64,000 nt of DNA, from assembly GCA_009763385.1 (NCBI GenBank), contig CM019822.1, positions 10,572,127-10,636,126 on the forward strand. Direction: 5' to 3'. Every line of letters begins with the position of its first letter. Position 1 is the first letter of the stretch. This document shows positions 45,686 through 58,701 of the stretch, in pieces. The position numbers and the translations under genes are program-made. This DNA comes from Coix lacryma-jobi var. lacryma-jobi (Eukaryota > Streptophyta > Magnoliopsida > Poales > Poaceae). The notes beneath the pieces were generated by a model, which saw only the letters and a list, made by a program, of their open reading frames with translations, did not search any database and was not told the DNA's origin.

Positions 45686-46693
45686 GTAGCCCCCGAGCCC
45701 TTGTTTGAGTGCTGGCACTCGAGCAGGGGCTCTCTGCCGGGATCTAGAGGGTTACTAACTGGTCCTCGAGGGTTTAGTTGTTCGATTCTGTGGGTGTCGT
45801 GCGTGCGACACCACGGGTGTAGCCCCCGAGGCCAGGGGGGAGTGGTTAGGACTCCCTCGTGGGCTTTTTTATGAGCGTGAGTGTTAGTTGCGTTTTTTAG
45901 GTCCGGGTGTGTCGAGCCCCCGAGTTTTTAGACCCTCTTTCGTCGAGGGATGCCAGGCTGAAGCGACCGGCCGGCTCTTCGAGCTGTCCGGCACGCCGGT
46001 TGCCCTGGCTTGTCATCCCGTGAGTCCTTTTGATCGGATGCGAGGGGGGATGCCTCGTACTACCACGAGCGGGGGAGTATCGAGGTTCCCGGTGAGCTGG
46101 TAACGGGGAAATCCAAGTGAGACCTCGTGCCCCGTTCGATAGGATCGACTGTAGCCCGGAGGCGATCTCATAAAGCATGGGCGCTCGGTCTGCAGGAGTG
46201 TCGGGTCCATTCGATAGGACCCGGTGGCTCGATGCCTCCCTCCGTGGGGATCTCACTGCACGTCGTGCGCCCTGCCTTGGATACACGTGAGGGGCCTCGA
46301 GGGCTTGGCCCTCGAGCGATGCTGCGAGTGGCGCCCCTTAGTGTCCCTGACTCGGGTGCTCGAAGCCGGCTGTCGAACCCTCTTCGAGGGCCAGCCTTCG
46401 CTGCTTCGAGGCTTAGGGCCGGGGCCCGTTTTTACCTTCGTGAAGAAGTATCCGTTGCTTAGAATCCTTCTGCCCGTTGGGCGTGCCTTTTCAGGCGAGG
46501 TAGTGGAGATCGTGGCGCTAGGGTGACTGACAAGAAGTCGGAGCGGCGGCCGTGGTGGGCCCGGAGGAGCGGAGCGAGTGCGAAGTTGCCGCGTGTACCT
46601 GTCGACCGGCTCGAGATGTGGTTAGGTGGGCACATTAAATGCGTGCGGCTGCCTTTTCGCCGCAGCGGGAGACCCCGCCCGTTGGGTTTTCTC
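45686..46693. other. Element A spacer between 3' LTR and antisense gene
   Basis: Equivalent of 18064-19062 in B: polypurine tract complement first, then CTCGAG/TTCGAG-rich sequence without a coding domain. Confidence 0.7.
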
Positions 46694-46703
46694 TTATAAA
46701 TAT
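46694..46703 (+). promoter_or_regulatory. TATA box of the element A antisense gene
   Basis: TTATAAATAT, 148 bp before the ATG at 46842. Same position and context (GTTGGGTTTTCTC before, CGAAAGAGGGG after) as in B. Confidence 0.65.
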
Positions 46704-46841
46704 CGAAAGAGGGGTGAGGGTTTCTTTTACTTTGCCTTTTCCTTCCCAGCCTCCGCAGCTCCCACACGCCTTCTCCCCCGTCTAGCGATTGGTAACCTTC
46801 CCGGTCGCCCATCCGCCGCTCAAAACGCGCCGTCGCCCGCC

Positions 46842-49800
46842 ATGGCCGCTTAGACTCCGGCGCTGCCGGCCGAAGACTGGAGCCCGTCGAAGACGACGCA
46901 ACGCGAGCTGGATTCGCTGGTGGCCCAGGGGCTTCTTCGTCCCAACCCGCAGGAGGGACCCGCGTGGTGGGTTCTTCCGTCGGAGGATCACTGGGAGCCG
47001 CACCCGCGGGAGGGGTATGTGGTGAGCTTCACGCGCTACCACCGCATGGGGCTCGGTTTTCCGCCGAGCCGCTTCATGCGGGGGCTAGCTCACCACTTCG
47101 AGGTGGAGCTGCAGCACTTCTCCCCCAACTCAATCTCGCACGCCGCCATCTTCGCCACGGTGTGCGAGGGATATTTGAAGATCGAGCTACACTGGGAGAT
47201 GTTCATCCACCTCTTCCGGGGCGAGCTCTTCCTCAAGGCCTTGAAACCTAGCGGGAGGAGGCTCGTGCGTGTGGCTCTCTCACCGTCACCGTGAGGACCG
47301 GGACCTCGTCGGCCAACGTCCCCCGCGAATACCTCGCTACAAGCTTCCACCAACCAGGCGGGGTGGGACGACCATTGGTTCTACCTGCGGAACGAGGGCG
47401 GGCTCCTTCCGCAGTACACCGGTGGGGTCATCACCCAGCGCCCGGAGAAGTGGACCTGGGGCGTCACAGCGGACCGGCGGCAGCGCACCTGATGCCGCTG
47501 ATGAAGACGATGCGGTCGTTGGTGGAGGACAAGGGATTGACCGTCCAGGACGGTTATTTGGGGCGTTCCACCAGCGGAGGGTCCTTCCTCTGGCGGACCG
47601 CCCCCTCCTCATGCACGAGATGGGGCCAAAGGCCCCGCTCGAGGCGCTGAACGAGTCAAGGATGGCCGAGGAAAGGCTGCCTCGGAGCGAGGGTGTCTCC
47701 CGGTGTCGATCACGATCCATGGGTCGTTCGTCCCCCGAGGACACCAACTTGATCCTCATGGCGCCTGACGAGAGGTGTCTTGACCTGGTAAGCCATCCTC
47801 GAGTCAGGCTGTCTCGAGCCTCCCCTCCTTTCTCTTTTTCCGAATCTTGTTTTACTCTCCTTATGGTTTTTCTTATCGAGTTTCTTTTTTGCAGGGGGCG
47901 TTCACATGTCGCGCGTCGAGGCCCCGGTGAGGGGGATGCCGCGGAGACACAGGTGAGGCGCCTCTCTGCTCAGAAAGACAAGGAGAGTAAGGATGTCAGA
48001 AAGAAGAAAGAGAAAGAGAAGAATTTGCGTCGAGCGGCTCGGGAGCAGAGGCTTGCGAAGGCTCGTCGTAACCGGCAGCCTAGGGAGGATGATGAGGACA
48101 TCACCAAGTTGGACTCACCGACGCCATGGTCTTACGTTGGCGATCCGGCTTCAAATCAGACACGATTCGAACCCTGCAACCGTTACACCACTGCTCCGTT
48201 GGTTATCAACCAAGCACAACTTGATTGACCTCGCAATAGAGGCTAATCCTGCAAGCGAATCGAAGAACCAAGCAAGAAGGCAAAGCACGCAATCTGAAAT
48301 TGCAGATATGAATATCACGAATATATTAGAGGGGTTCAAGAACTCGGTTCCAAAGGACTAATCGACACAGTGGAGGAGATCAAGAACGGGGGCCCTGGAT
48401 CACTGTAAAAGGATTTGTCACCACAGTTACAATGAACGATTCAGTTTCTCGGTGGGAAAACTAAACTCAAAACAAAACCCAAGACCTAACGACGACGGCG
48501 GCGGCTAAATATAGGGTTTAGGTCGTCGCCCCTGCGGACGCGCCCCCTAGTGGGCTCTAAGACGATACAAGGCCCAACGGACCAAAATACGGGACGCAGC
48601 ACCCTGGACAGATTCTGGACGCTGACTTGTTTCGACGATTCCCGTTTACTCCGGACATATTTTGACATGATTCCAAAGCCATTGTTAGCTTATCAAATTA
48701 TCTTTCCAAGCATATCTGGTTCGTCGAAACGGAGTTCGTATGCATCCGGGGCGTTGATTTTACTGGGAGCTCCTGAATTCCGAGGGTGACGTGAAAACTG
48801 AGTTGGAGTCGGATTGCAACTTGGGGAAGACCATGGCGTCGGTGAGTCCAACTTGGTGATGTCCTCATCATCCTCCCCTTCTTGAATTGGAATCGTCCTC
48901 GACTCCATCTTGGCGATGTCCTCATCAGAGGAGTCCCCCGAGCTCAGCTCCACGAGCTCGGAGGAGGAGGATGACGATGAGGAGGACAGTGATGACGAAG
49001 GGATGGATGCGTGCTTGAGGCGCGCGGGGGTCGTCGACATCAGGGCTGACCGCTCCTCTGTGCAGGAGGATGTCTTGGAGGTCCCCCCAGCGAAGGGACC
49101 GCGTGGGACACAGCAGCGGAAGGCCACGCAAGGTTCCGCTTCGTCGGGGGCTCAGGGCACATCGAGCTCCGTGCCGGACGTGCCCCCCGTCATGAAGAAG
49201 CCTCGAACTCGGAGCACCACCGCCACAGCGCAGAAGGAGGCCGCGGCCGTGTTGACCCAGGCGGGGGGTCTTGAGAAGGGCCGGCCCTCGAGAAGCGGCC
49301 AACACGTCGAGAAGGACTCCGGGTCCTACCGCAGCGAGCCGTCGAGGACGACGTCGAGCCCGCGGAGGAGCGGGCAACATGAGGGGGCGTCGAGCCCCGC
49401 CACCATGACCGTCGGGGGGGAGCCCCCGGTCGTCTCGTGACCAGAGTCGCGGGCGACCCCGGAGCCCGTCGCCGCACTGCCAACGGGAGAAAGAGGCGAA
49501 TACGGGGGGGGCGCGACCGCCAGCGTGAGCGCCGGAGCAGGTCCCGGAGCCCGCGCAAGGAAGGGCGCCAAGGGGACGCTCGAAGGGGACACGGTGCCCC
49601 CTCGCGACAAGCGACAGAGGGGGGCTCCCCATCGAGGCCGAGCCACGGGAAGCACCAAGAGCCTTCCCCCCGTCCGAGCCACACGGAGACGGCCCGGGAG
49701 CATGGCTCGAGCCATAGGGCTGGCTCAAAGCCCCCGAGTGGGTCCGGCGACTCGGGGAAGAAGTCCCGTCGCCATTTTGGGTAAGTAACGTTTCTTAATT

Positions 49801-52041
49801 TCGTCGGTATCGAAGCTTTACCTCTTTACCTTTGATGATGTGTGCCGTTTCGGGATTTTCCAAGGAGAAGCGCTCCCGGCAGGAGGCGGATCCTGCGGCG
49901 TCCAAGCGGGCCAAGACCTCGAGCTCTGCGGAGGTCCAGGCACCTCGAGGTGTGGGCCCTTCTTCCGCTGGAGAGGCCACCTGGCTGGTGAAGGCTCAAG
50001 CGGCCATGGCTCGAGGAAGTCAGATGGCCGCCGCGGTTCTTGGTGAGGCCGATGCCGTCGACCATGGGGTCGAGGCTCTTCCTGATTCTGACGATTTGGT
50101 TCTCCTTTTTCAGCAGGGACCGCGGCTCCTAGCGCCGAGCCTGCCGCCACCGCCGTCCATCGCCTCGGGCACGCCTCCTCCTCCCTCCTCTAGTGGCGCT
50201 ACCGAGAGGGCCACTTCTCCCCCTGCCATGACGACCACCTTGGGGGGAGCACCGAGAGATAGGCGCGGCTCCGTCGGCGTCTGAGGCTGAGGGGATAGCG
50301 GCCTTTGAGGCCCGGATGCCACGGGCCATCCGCGGATAGGCTCCCCCACGACGGAGCCTCGCCCGCCCGCGGAGAGGGAGAAGGAGGGGGAGGCGTGGTG
50401 GAGAAGGTGCTGACGGTGGAGGAGCTCTTGGACGAGCTGGAGCGGGTGCCGCCCCCGGTCGAGGGCTCAACGCTAGAGGAAGCACTCGAGGCACCGCCCG
50501 GGTCGATAGGACGCCGGGAGATCCGGAGAGCTGGGGACGAGCCACCCCTCGAGCGACCTGCCACCGCTCGAGTCCCTGCCTCCACGCGAGGCCGCGTCGT
50601 CGCTCAGGAGGGGAGACGGAGGAGGGGCGGAGGGAGAAGCCGCAGCCTGTGCCACTGGTTGGTGGGCCGCGCCGGCGCTGCTCAGGCCGGAGAAGGAGGC
50701 CTGCCCACCGTCGAGGGCGATCGATCGGTGGCCATATCCCGACGCGCCGAGCCCGTCCGGCCCATGGTCCTCGTTGAGCGGCCGGCTCGGCAGGGGGTTC
50801 CGCGGAGGCGCGGTCCATCTTCAGGGAGGTGGCCGAGCTTGTGGCGGAGGCGGAGAGAGATCCTTTTCGGAGGAGGAGGCGGAGAAGTCCGCGCAGGTGG
50901 CGGCCGCCCTCGCAAAGGCGGAGGGGGAGCTCCAGGAGCTTCGCGCCGAGCTGGGTCAGAACGCGAGATGGCGAGCCGGCTCAAAAACGCGCAGGCGGAG
51001 GCCCAGGCGGCTCGAGACGAGGCCGCCCAAGCTAAGAGGGAGGCCAACCACCGCTTTGTCCGCGGGGAGCGTCGAGGAAGGAGGCCGTCGACGCCCGAAA
51101 CGAGGCCGCCACCGCTCAGCAGGCCTGAGGCGAGGCGAGCGAAGAAGGAGGCCGCGACGCCCGAAGCGAGGCCGCCACCGCCCGGTCTGCAGCGGAGGCG
51201 GCGAAGAAGGAGGCCGAGGAGGCCAAGAGCAAGGCCGCCACCGCCCTGGCTAAAGCGGAGGCAGCGGGCAGGAGGTGATCCGGAAGGATCTGGCTCTTGC
51301 GGAGACGGGCAAGCTGGTCGAGGACCTTAGGGGCGAAAAGCTCGACGTGCTGTCCCAGAAGCGTACACTCGAGCAGCGCGTCGAGGTCCTTACCAGCGAC
51401 TTCGCCGCTCTGGGCGTGCACTGCCAAGGTAATTTTCATGCTTCGTCTTGCTTTGATTTCGAGATTCTTGTACGCTGTGGACTCACTCTTTTCTGTTTGT
51501 TGCATAGATGTCGAGAAGACCACCGATGAGCTCCGCGAGACGAATAGGCTCTCGTGGAGCAACTCCGAGGTGAAACCATGGTGGCGGAGCGAGCGCGCGA
51601 GTCACCCTCGACAGGCTCAGCTCCATGTGGGGTGCCGACCCGGTGGCCGCGGCAGAGGGTGGCATTGGCTCGGGGCGACGCCCTGGTCGAACGCCCTGTG
51701 CTTCTTGACGTGGCCGCGCGGGACCGCGTCAGGAGCGCTCTCCACCATGGCGTTAAAGCAGGCGCTTGCGGCCGTCCGCTCCGGCTTCCGCTACCCGGTC
51801 AACGTCGTTGCCAAGGGCTTCATCGAGATCGAGGGGAAGGACGAGGAGTGGAACGACCGCCGCGTCGACAAGATCCTGGAGAAGGTGGAGAAGCCAGGGG
51901 CGGCGCTCGCGAAGCTCTTCGAGGAGGACGTGGCCTCCTGATGCGGCAGCGGTGTAGAAGGCCCCCTCCTCCTGGCCCGGACGTCGAGGTTGGGTCCGCC
52001 GCGGAGATCTCGGGGAGGAGTACCAGACCGATGAAGATTGA
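46842..52041 (+). pseudogene. Spliced antisense gene of element A, early stop and inner insertion
   Basis: Same exon plan as in B: 46842-47787, 47895-49780 (with an 0.85-kb foreign insert at about 48083-48928), 49865-50042, 50117-51428 and 51508-52041. The Transposase_28-like core is open at about 47010-47230 (VVSFTRYHRMGLGFPPSRFM, ELQHFSPNSISHAAIFA). The fourth codon after the conserved ATG is TAG (46851-46853), where B has CAA, so this copy cannot use that start. The C-terminal block reads GFIEIEGKDEEWNDRRVDKI. More frame changes occur in exons 2, 4 and 5. Clearly decayed. Confidence 0.75.
48083..48928. mobile_element. Unclassified ~0.85-kb insertion with 51-bp inverted arms
   Basis: Interrupts exon 2 of the antisense gene and is absent from the same place in B (20444-20450). 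Arms 48083-48133 and 48827-48877 are near-perfect reverse complements and can be read as GEDDEDITKLDSPTPWS on opposite strands. Beyond the right arm a related sequence (48878-48928) ends with GGCGATGTCCTCATCAG. The centre has a minus-strand TATATTTAG-type box (about 48510). The coding-like arms suggest a rearranged gypsy LTR/gag fragment; a foldback-type DNA element is an alternative. Confidence 0.5.
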
Positions 52042-52583
52042 GGCCTGCGTGCCAAATTTGGGCGTCGAGCCCTTGTAAAAATTTGTGTCATGACTTACGG
52101 CCCGTCGAGGCCGACGTATGTATATATGACTCGTTTGTTTAAAGAAGCTGTTTTCTTTTCAAATTTTTCGATCATTTCTCTTTATCGCAAGCTCGAGCTT
52201 TTACTGGCTTAGTCTGTGTTCCTTCGATATGCGTCGCGGTCCTCGAGGGGGCGTAGGTAGGGTACCGTAGCCCTGGGGCGTGGGTGGCCGTCTACGTCGA
52301 CGCCTCCCGACTCTCGGAGGCTCGAGGTATCTATGGACTTAGACGTTGCTAGTGCTCGAGATGCGAATCGAGATAAGGGTCGAATTTTTGAAAAGAAAAA
52401 CGCGCTTTTTCCGGAGTCTGGGGGGGTCCCCCCTGTCAGCCCCCGAGGGAGGCTCGACCCTGAGCGAGGCAGGGTCGAGGCTACCTTAAGTTGCTATGTA
52501 ATATGAAAGATGGTGCACGAGTTTGCTCATTCATATTAATCATGTTTGTACAAAGCAACAAAAGAACAAGGCCTCGAGGCCCT
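52042..52583. other. Convergent spacer between antisense gene and pol (element A)
   Basis: Counterpart of 23349-23894. The antisense gene enters from the left and gag-pol from the right. No coding domain is visible. Confidence 0.6.
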
Positions 52584-55500
52584 TTAAGGGTAGAAGCGAC
52601 GTAGCTGAGATATGTTCCACGCGTTCGTCAGGATCCTGCCTTGACCATCGTGGAGCTTGTATGTTCCTGGCTTGAGCACCTCAGCTATGGTAATGGGCCC
52701 TCCCATGGAGGGTGAGCTTGTGGCGCCCTCGATATCTTGCAGACGTCGAAGCACGAGGTCCCCCACCGCCAGGTCCCTCTTGCGCACGTGCTTGTCGTGG
52801 TAGCGTCGAAGCGTTTGTTGGTAGCGTGCCGAGTTGATAAGCGCCACGTCTCGAGCCTCGTCGAGCTGGTCCTTGGCGTTGGCAAGCCTCTCGTCGTTGG
52901 TTTGCTCGTTGTAGGCTCGAAGTCGAGGGGAGCCGTACTCGAGGTCCGTAGGCAAGACAGCCTCGGCGGTAGGTTAGGAAGAACGGGGTGAACCCAGTGG
53001 CTCGACTCGGCGTAGTCCTGAGGCCCCACAGCACCGAGGGGAGCTCGGCAGCCCACCCTTTCGAAATTCTTGAGGGTCTTGAACAGCCTTGGCTTCAGCC
53101 TGTGGAGTATCATGCCGTTGGCGCGCTCGACCTGCCCATTGCATTGAGGGTATGCGACCGAGGCCCAGGTCACGCGAATATTGTTGTCGTCGCAAAAGTT
53201 GGTGAACTTTTTGCCCGTGAATTGGGTGCCATTGTCGGTGATGATGACGTTAGGCACCCCAAATCGGTACATGATGTCGGCGATGAATTCGACGCCTTCT
53301 CGGAGGTGGGGTCGCCTACAGGCTTAGCTTCGATCCATTTGGTGAATTTGTCGATGGCCACGAGCACATGCGTGTACTTTCCAGTTGTCATCTTGAGGGG
53401 ACCCACGAGGTCGAGCCCCCAGACGGCGAACGGCCAAGTGATGGGGATCATCTGCAGGGCGTGCGCGGGCTGTGTGTTTGCTTGGCGTAGAACTGACACC
53501 CTTGGCAAGCTTGGACCAGCGCTTGGCGTCTCCGATGGCGGTTGGCCAGTAGAAGCCTTGTCGGAAGGCGTTCCCTACCAGGGTCCTTGGCGCTGCGTGA
53601 TGGCCGCAAGCCCCCGAGTGCATGTCGTTGAGGAGCCTGCGTCCTTCCTCGAGGGGGATGCAGCGTTGAAGGATCCCTGATGGGCTTCGACGGTACAACT
53701 CTTGTTCGTCGCCGTAGATGACGTAGGTCTTGGCCCTTCGAGCGATGCGTCGGGCCTCCGTCTTGTCTTCCGGTAGCACGCCTTGCGTCAGGTAGTCGAG
53801 GAAGGGCGTCCACCAGTCGAGGGCTCGTGATGAAGGAGAGGCAGGTGCATCAACCTGCATTGCCTCAACGGATGTCGAGGGGTCGATCTCGAGGGGTGGC
53901 GTTGATGGTCGAGGGGTGAGCCCCCGTGTCTGGCTCGAGGGGTGGCGTCGAGGGGCCAGCCCCCGGGCCAATTTTGACGGACGGCTCGAAAACGTCCCTT
54001 GAGAAGACATCTGGTGGAACCGTGCCGCGCGTGGACGCCAACTTTGCCAGCTCGTCTGCGGCCTCGTTGTACTTTCGAGCAATGTGGTTGAGCTCGAGGC
54101 CGTAGAATTGTCTTCTAGCTTGCGCACTTCTCCACAGTATGCTTCCATCTTGGGGTCGACGCAGCTCGAGGCCTTCATGACCTGGTTGATGACGAGCTGC
54201 GAGTCCCCCCGAGCGTCGAGGCGTCAGACCCGAGCTCGAGGGCGATACGCAGCCCATTGACGAGGGCCTCGTACTCGGCGACGTTGTTGGAGGCGGGGAA
54301 GTGCAGACGCAGCAGGTAGCGCATGTGGACTCCGAGGGGTGAGACGAAGAGCAGGCCGCGCCTGCCCCGTCTTCATGAGGGATCCGTCGAAGTACATAGT
54401 CCAGAGCTCGGCTTGGATTTGTGCCAGCGGGAGCTGGGTGTCGGTCCATTCAGCAACGAAGTCCGCCAACGCTTGTGATTTGATGGCTTTTCGTGGAGCG
54501 TAGGTGATGGCCTCCCCCCATTAGCTCAGCAGACCACTTGGCGATGCACCCGTGGCCTCCCGATTGTTGATGATCTCTCCGAGGGGGAAGGATGACGCCA
54601 CCGTTACGGGATGAGCGAGGAAGTAGTGCTGGAGCTTGCGCCTCGTGATGATGATGCCGTAGTAGAGCAGCTTCTGGATGTGCGGGTACCGGACCTTGGC
54701 CTCAGAGAGCACCTCACTGATGAAGTACACCGGCCGTTGGACCGGTAACGCGTGACCCTCCTCGTGCCTCTCGACGGCTACGACCGCGCTGACCACCTGG
54801 GTGGTTGCGGCCACATAGAGGAGGAGAGGCTCGGGGGATCGTCACCCTGGGCTGGTCGTGGTGGCACGAGAATTGGCGCGGAAGTCAGCAACCTCTTCAA
54901 TTGGTTAGGGCCTCCTCTGCTTCGACGGTCCACGCAAAGCGCTCCGTTTTTCTTTAGCAGGCGGTAGAGGGGTAGCGCCTTTTCCCTAGCCTCGAGATGA
55001 ACCTGCTGAGAGCGGCTAGGCAGCCCGTCACTTTCTGTACGCCCTTGAGGTCTCGGATCGGGCCCATCCTCGTGACCGCTGAGATCTTTTTGGGGTTGCC
55101 TCGATCCCCCGCTGTGAGACAATGTAGCCAAGTAGCATGCCCCGCAGGCACACCAAAGACACATTTCTCGGGGTTGAGTTTCACATTCTTGGCCCGGAGG
55201 CACTCGAACGTGGTCTCGAGATCGCTGATGAGGTCCCCGACTCTCTTGGTCTTAACCACGATGTCATCGACGTAGGCTTCGACGGTTTTGCCTATGTGTT
55301 CCCCAAAGATATGCTGCATGCAACGCTGATACGTTGCCCCGGCGTTTCGAAGGCCGAAGGGCATTGTAACGTAGCAATACATACCAAAAGGTGTAATAAA
55401 AGAGGTAGCGAGTTCGTCGGATTCTTTCATCTTAATCTGGTGGTAGCCGGAATACGCATCGAGGAACGAAAGTACTTCACACCCCGCAGTGGAATCGACA

Positions 55501-56460
55501 ATCTGATCAATTCTAGGCAAAGGAAATCGAACTTTTGGACATGCTTTATTCAAACCAGTGTAGTCTACACACATCCGCATTTTTCCATTCTTTTTCCTAA
55601 CTAGTACAGGATTAGCTAGCCACTCCGGGTGAAATACCTCCTTGATGAATCCAGCCGCCAAAAGCTTGTGCACCTCCTCGCCGATGATCCTGCGCTTCTC
55701 TCGTCGAAGCGGCGCAGGCGTTGCCTCACCGGTCTGGACCCGGCCTGGATCTCCAAGGCGTGCTCGGCGACTCCCCTCGGTATGCCTGGCATGTCCGAGG
55801 GGCTCCACGCAAACATGTCGATGTTCGCGCGGAGAAAGTCGACGAGCACTGCTTCCTATTTAGGCTCGAGGCTGGCGCTGATGGCCAGCGTCTTGCTGTC
55901 GGTCGAGGTCGGGTCGACGGGTATCTGCTTGACGTGTTCTGCCGGCTCGAAGGTGCCAGCGTGGCGCTTTGCTTCAGGGGCCTCCTCGGTGGCCAGGGCT
56001 GCTAGGGCCTCGAGCGAATCGAGGTGGACATGGCCTCCCCACGCTCGACGCACTCCACGTCGCAGTGGTACGCGTGCTCGTAGGAGGTGTCGACGGTGAT
56101 GACCCCTTTCGGCCCGGCATCTTGAGCTTCAAGTACGTGTAGTTGGGGACCGCCATGAACTTGGCGTAGCCGGGCCTGCCGATGATGGCGTGGTAGGTTC
56201 CTCGGAACCCGACCACCTCGAAGGTGAGCGTCTCCCGGCGGAAGTTGGCCGGCGTGCCAAAGCAGACAGGTAGGTCGATGCGCCCGAGGGGGTGGGCCTT
56301 CTTTCCTGGTACGACTCCGTGGAACCCCCCGACGCTGGGTCGGAGTTGGTCCCTCGAGATCCCCAGGAGGTCGAGGGTCTCGAGGTATATGATGTTGAGG
56401 CTCGAGCCCCCATCCATCAACACCTTGGAGAACCGTACATCGACGATGACGGGGTCGACG
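52584..56460 (-). pseudogene. Element A protease, RT, RNase H regions, integrase
   Basis: Same order and motifs as in B. Protease LMDGGSSLNIIYL (about 56420); RT in one frame of 284 codons (54954-55808) with MRMCVDYTGLNKACP, LDAYSGYHQIKM and AYVDDIVVK; RNase H (RPVYFISEVLSE, about 54730); archaeal-type RNase H (LWTMYFDGSLMKTG, about 54400); integrase H2C2 (HSGACGHHAAP), DLVGP, ITDNGTQF and YPQCNGQVERAN; end ISQLRRFYP at 52584. RT is better kept than in B. Frame changes near 54.95, 54.5, 53.86, 53.3 and 52.96 kb disable the polyprotein. Confidence 0.88.
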
Positions 56461-56632
56461 ACAGAGGGTATGCTCCCGGTTTACGACATGATCCGGATGG
56501 TCGTCACGGTCGAACGTGATCGGCGCATCAGACCAGTCGAGGTACTGGGGGGCGTCGTGGCGGAGTGCAAAGATCTCCCGACGCTCCTTCTTTCTCTCTC
56601 GAGCGAGAGAGCCCGACGGTGGCCCCCGTAGA

Positions 56633-58701
56633 TCATGAAGCAGTCGCGCACCGGGGGGAAGTCCGCGTCCCCGTCGTCGCGTCGATTGTTGTCCTTGCCC
56701 TTGGCACGTCCTCCTTCTTGTCGCCGAGCTTGGAGTAGAAGCCCTTCAGCAGTCGGCAGTCCTTCAACTTGTGATTCACGGTGCCCTTGTGATAAGGGCA
56801 GGGGTCCTCGAGCATTTGGTCGAAGACAGCCCCGTCAGGGGGGCCTCGAGGCTTCTTATGGTCGAGGGCGCCCATGAGCACTTCTTCATCGTCGTCGTCA
56901 TCGGCGTCGCGCTTTGCCTTCTGACCTTTGCCTTTGTTTTTCTTCTTTTGTTGGTTGTTGCTGCGGTTCCTGACGTCGTTGCCTTGCCCGAGCCCTCCGG
57001 TGCGGCCACCGCCTTGCCTTTGTCCGTGGAGCGGCCAAAGAAGGCCCCCACTGCCTCATCGCCTGAGGCAAAGCTGGTGACACGATCCATCAGGTCCTCG
57101 ACCGTCCTGGGACGGTAGCGCCCTAGCTCGTGAACTAGCTCTTGGCATGTTGTGCCGCGAGGAACGCTGAGATGACATCCTCATCAGGCACGTGGGGGGA
57201 GCTCGAGGCGCTGCTTCGAGAACCGCCGAGCGAAGTCGCGGAGGGGCTCGTTCGCTGCCTGCCTGCAACGCCGTAGATCCCAGGGGTTGCCTGGGCGTAC
57301 GCAAGTCCCCTGGATCCGATCCGGCGGGAGCCCCTCGAGCCACCGGCGGGCGGTGTCCGAGAGGTAGAGTGGGAGCTGGCGTATGATCACGCGGTCGTCG
57401 CTCTTTGCTCCGCCCAGTTGGCAGCCTAGGCGGAAGTCGGAGAGCCAGAGCTTGGGCTCGACCTCCCCGTCATACTTCACGATGTTGGTCGGTGGTCGAA
57501 AGCAGTCGAGGAGGGTTGAGCTGCGGATGGCCCGGCTGAAGACCCTGGGGCCCGGGGGCTCGAGGGCTTGCCGGTCCTCGTCGCTGTCGTAACGCCCTCC
57601 TCGATGGGCGTTATAGCCACGCTCCTCGGCCCCTTTGTCCTTGCGCCGTCGGTTGATGTCGTTGCGGGCGTCATTGGCATCTCGAGGTGGCCTGTCGTCG
57701 ACGATCCGTTCCCGGACTGGCCTGGCTCGAGGGGCGTCCGGCTGGTGGACGGACATCTCCCGCTCGTTGCGGGACGCGTCTGCTGGCTTCCCCGAGGCCG
57801 CCTCGTGCCGTCGCGAGGCTGAGCTCTCGGCCTGCTGCACAGCGGCTGTCTCGAGGAGGTTCTTCATTTCCCCGAGCATGCGTCTGGCGTCAGGGTTGGA
57901 GACGGCGGGTAGATCGCGAAGCAGCATTGCGGCCGCCACCACGTTCTGTTCGGCTTGCGGGAAACGCACCTCGGGGCGTGCTGGTGCCCCGTCCTCGAGG
58001 ATCTGCAGGTGGACCTCTCGAGCGCGGCCACGAGCACCGGCGCCTCGAGGCTGGGCTGGTTCCTGCACTAGGGTTTTCTCGAGCTGCAGCAGGCGTTGTC
58101 GATCCTCCTCAGCCTTGGCGATGGCCTCCCACAGCTGTGCGAGCTGCGCCGCCCGGTCGTCGCTGTGCCGAGATGGTGCAGCCGGTGCCGGAGGTTCGTT
58201 CCTCCCCTGAACGCGTGTGATCCGCCTGCCGCAGCCACGTCTTCGGGCTCTTCGAGGTTGAGCGCCGGCCTGTTGTCGTCGTCGTGGTCCTCGGTATCGC
58301 TTACGACCCCCTCGAGCTGGAAGCACCTCTGGTGGGATCCCAGAGGTCAGGGTCGTGGTAGTCGTACTCGTCGGAGTCAGAGCTGTTGACGGCGCGCTGC
58401 CCTGGCTCATGCTGGGACTGCAACTCGCGGTACCACTCTCCGATGGTGGCTCGCCGGGGTGGCTCGACGGCTCGTGAGAAGCCGCGGTCGACGTGTGCGG
58501 GTAGACGACCTCCAGGTTGGTGGTGGCTCGTAGAGCACGCCCGGACGTTCCTCCCGCTCTGCCGCCGCCCGGCCCTGATAACGCTCGTCGAGGTGGTGGG
58601 CGTAAGCAGCTTGCGGAGTTGTTGAGGCCGAACGGGGGCCGCTGGCGTCGAGAGCGGTACAACCCCGTGCGGGAGGAGGTCAGATGGTGTCGACGGAGCA
58701 C
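56633..58701 (-). pseudogene. Element A gag
   Basis: A 505-codon frame (57184-58701) covers a basic, serine-rich N-terminus, a coiled-coil block (LWEAIAKAEEDRQRLLQLEK), a spacer (LLRDLPAVSNPDARRMLGEM) and the gag core (RPPTNIVKYDGEVEPKLWLS, LPLYLSDTARRWLEGLPPD). Compared with B, 45 bp are missing after PPDRI (about 57310), in frame, removing the stretch that reads DDWADLVRVFDRNF in B. A frame change follows; the linker and the CPYHKGTVNHKLKDC motif (about 56800) lie in other frames. Confidence 0.87.
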
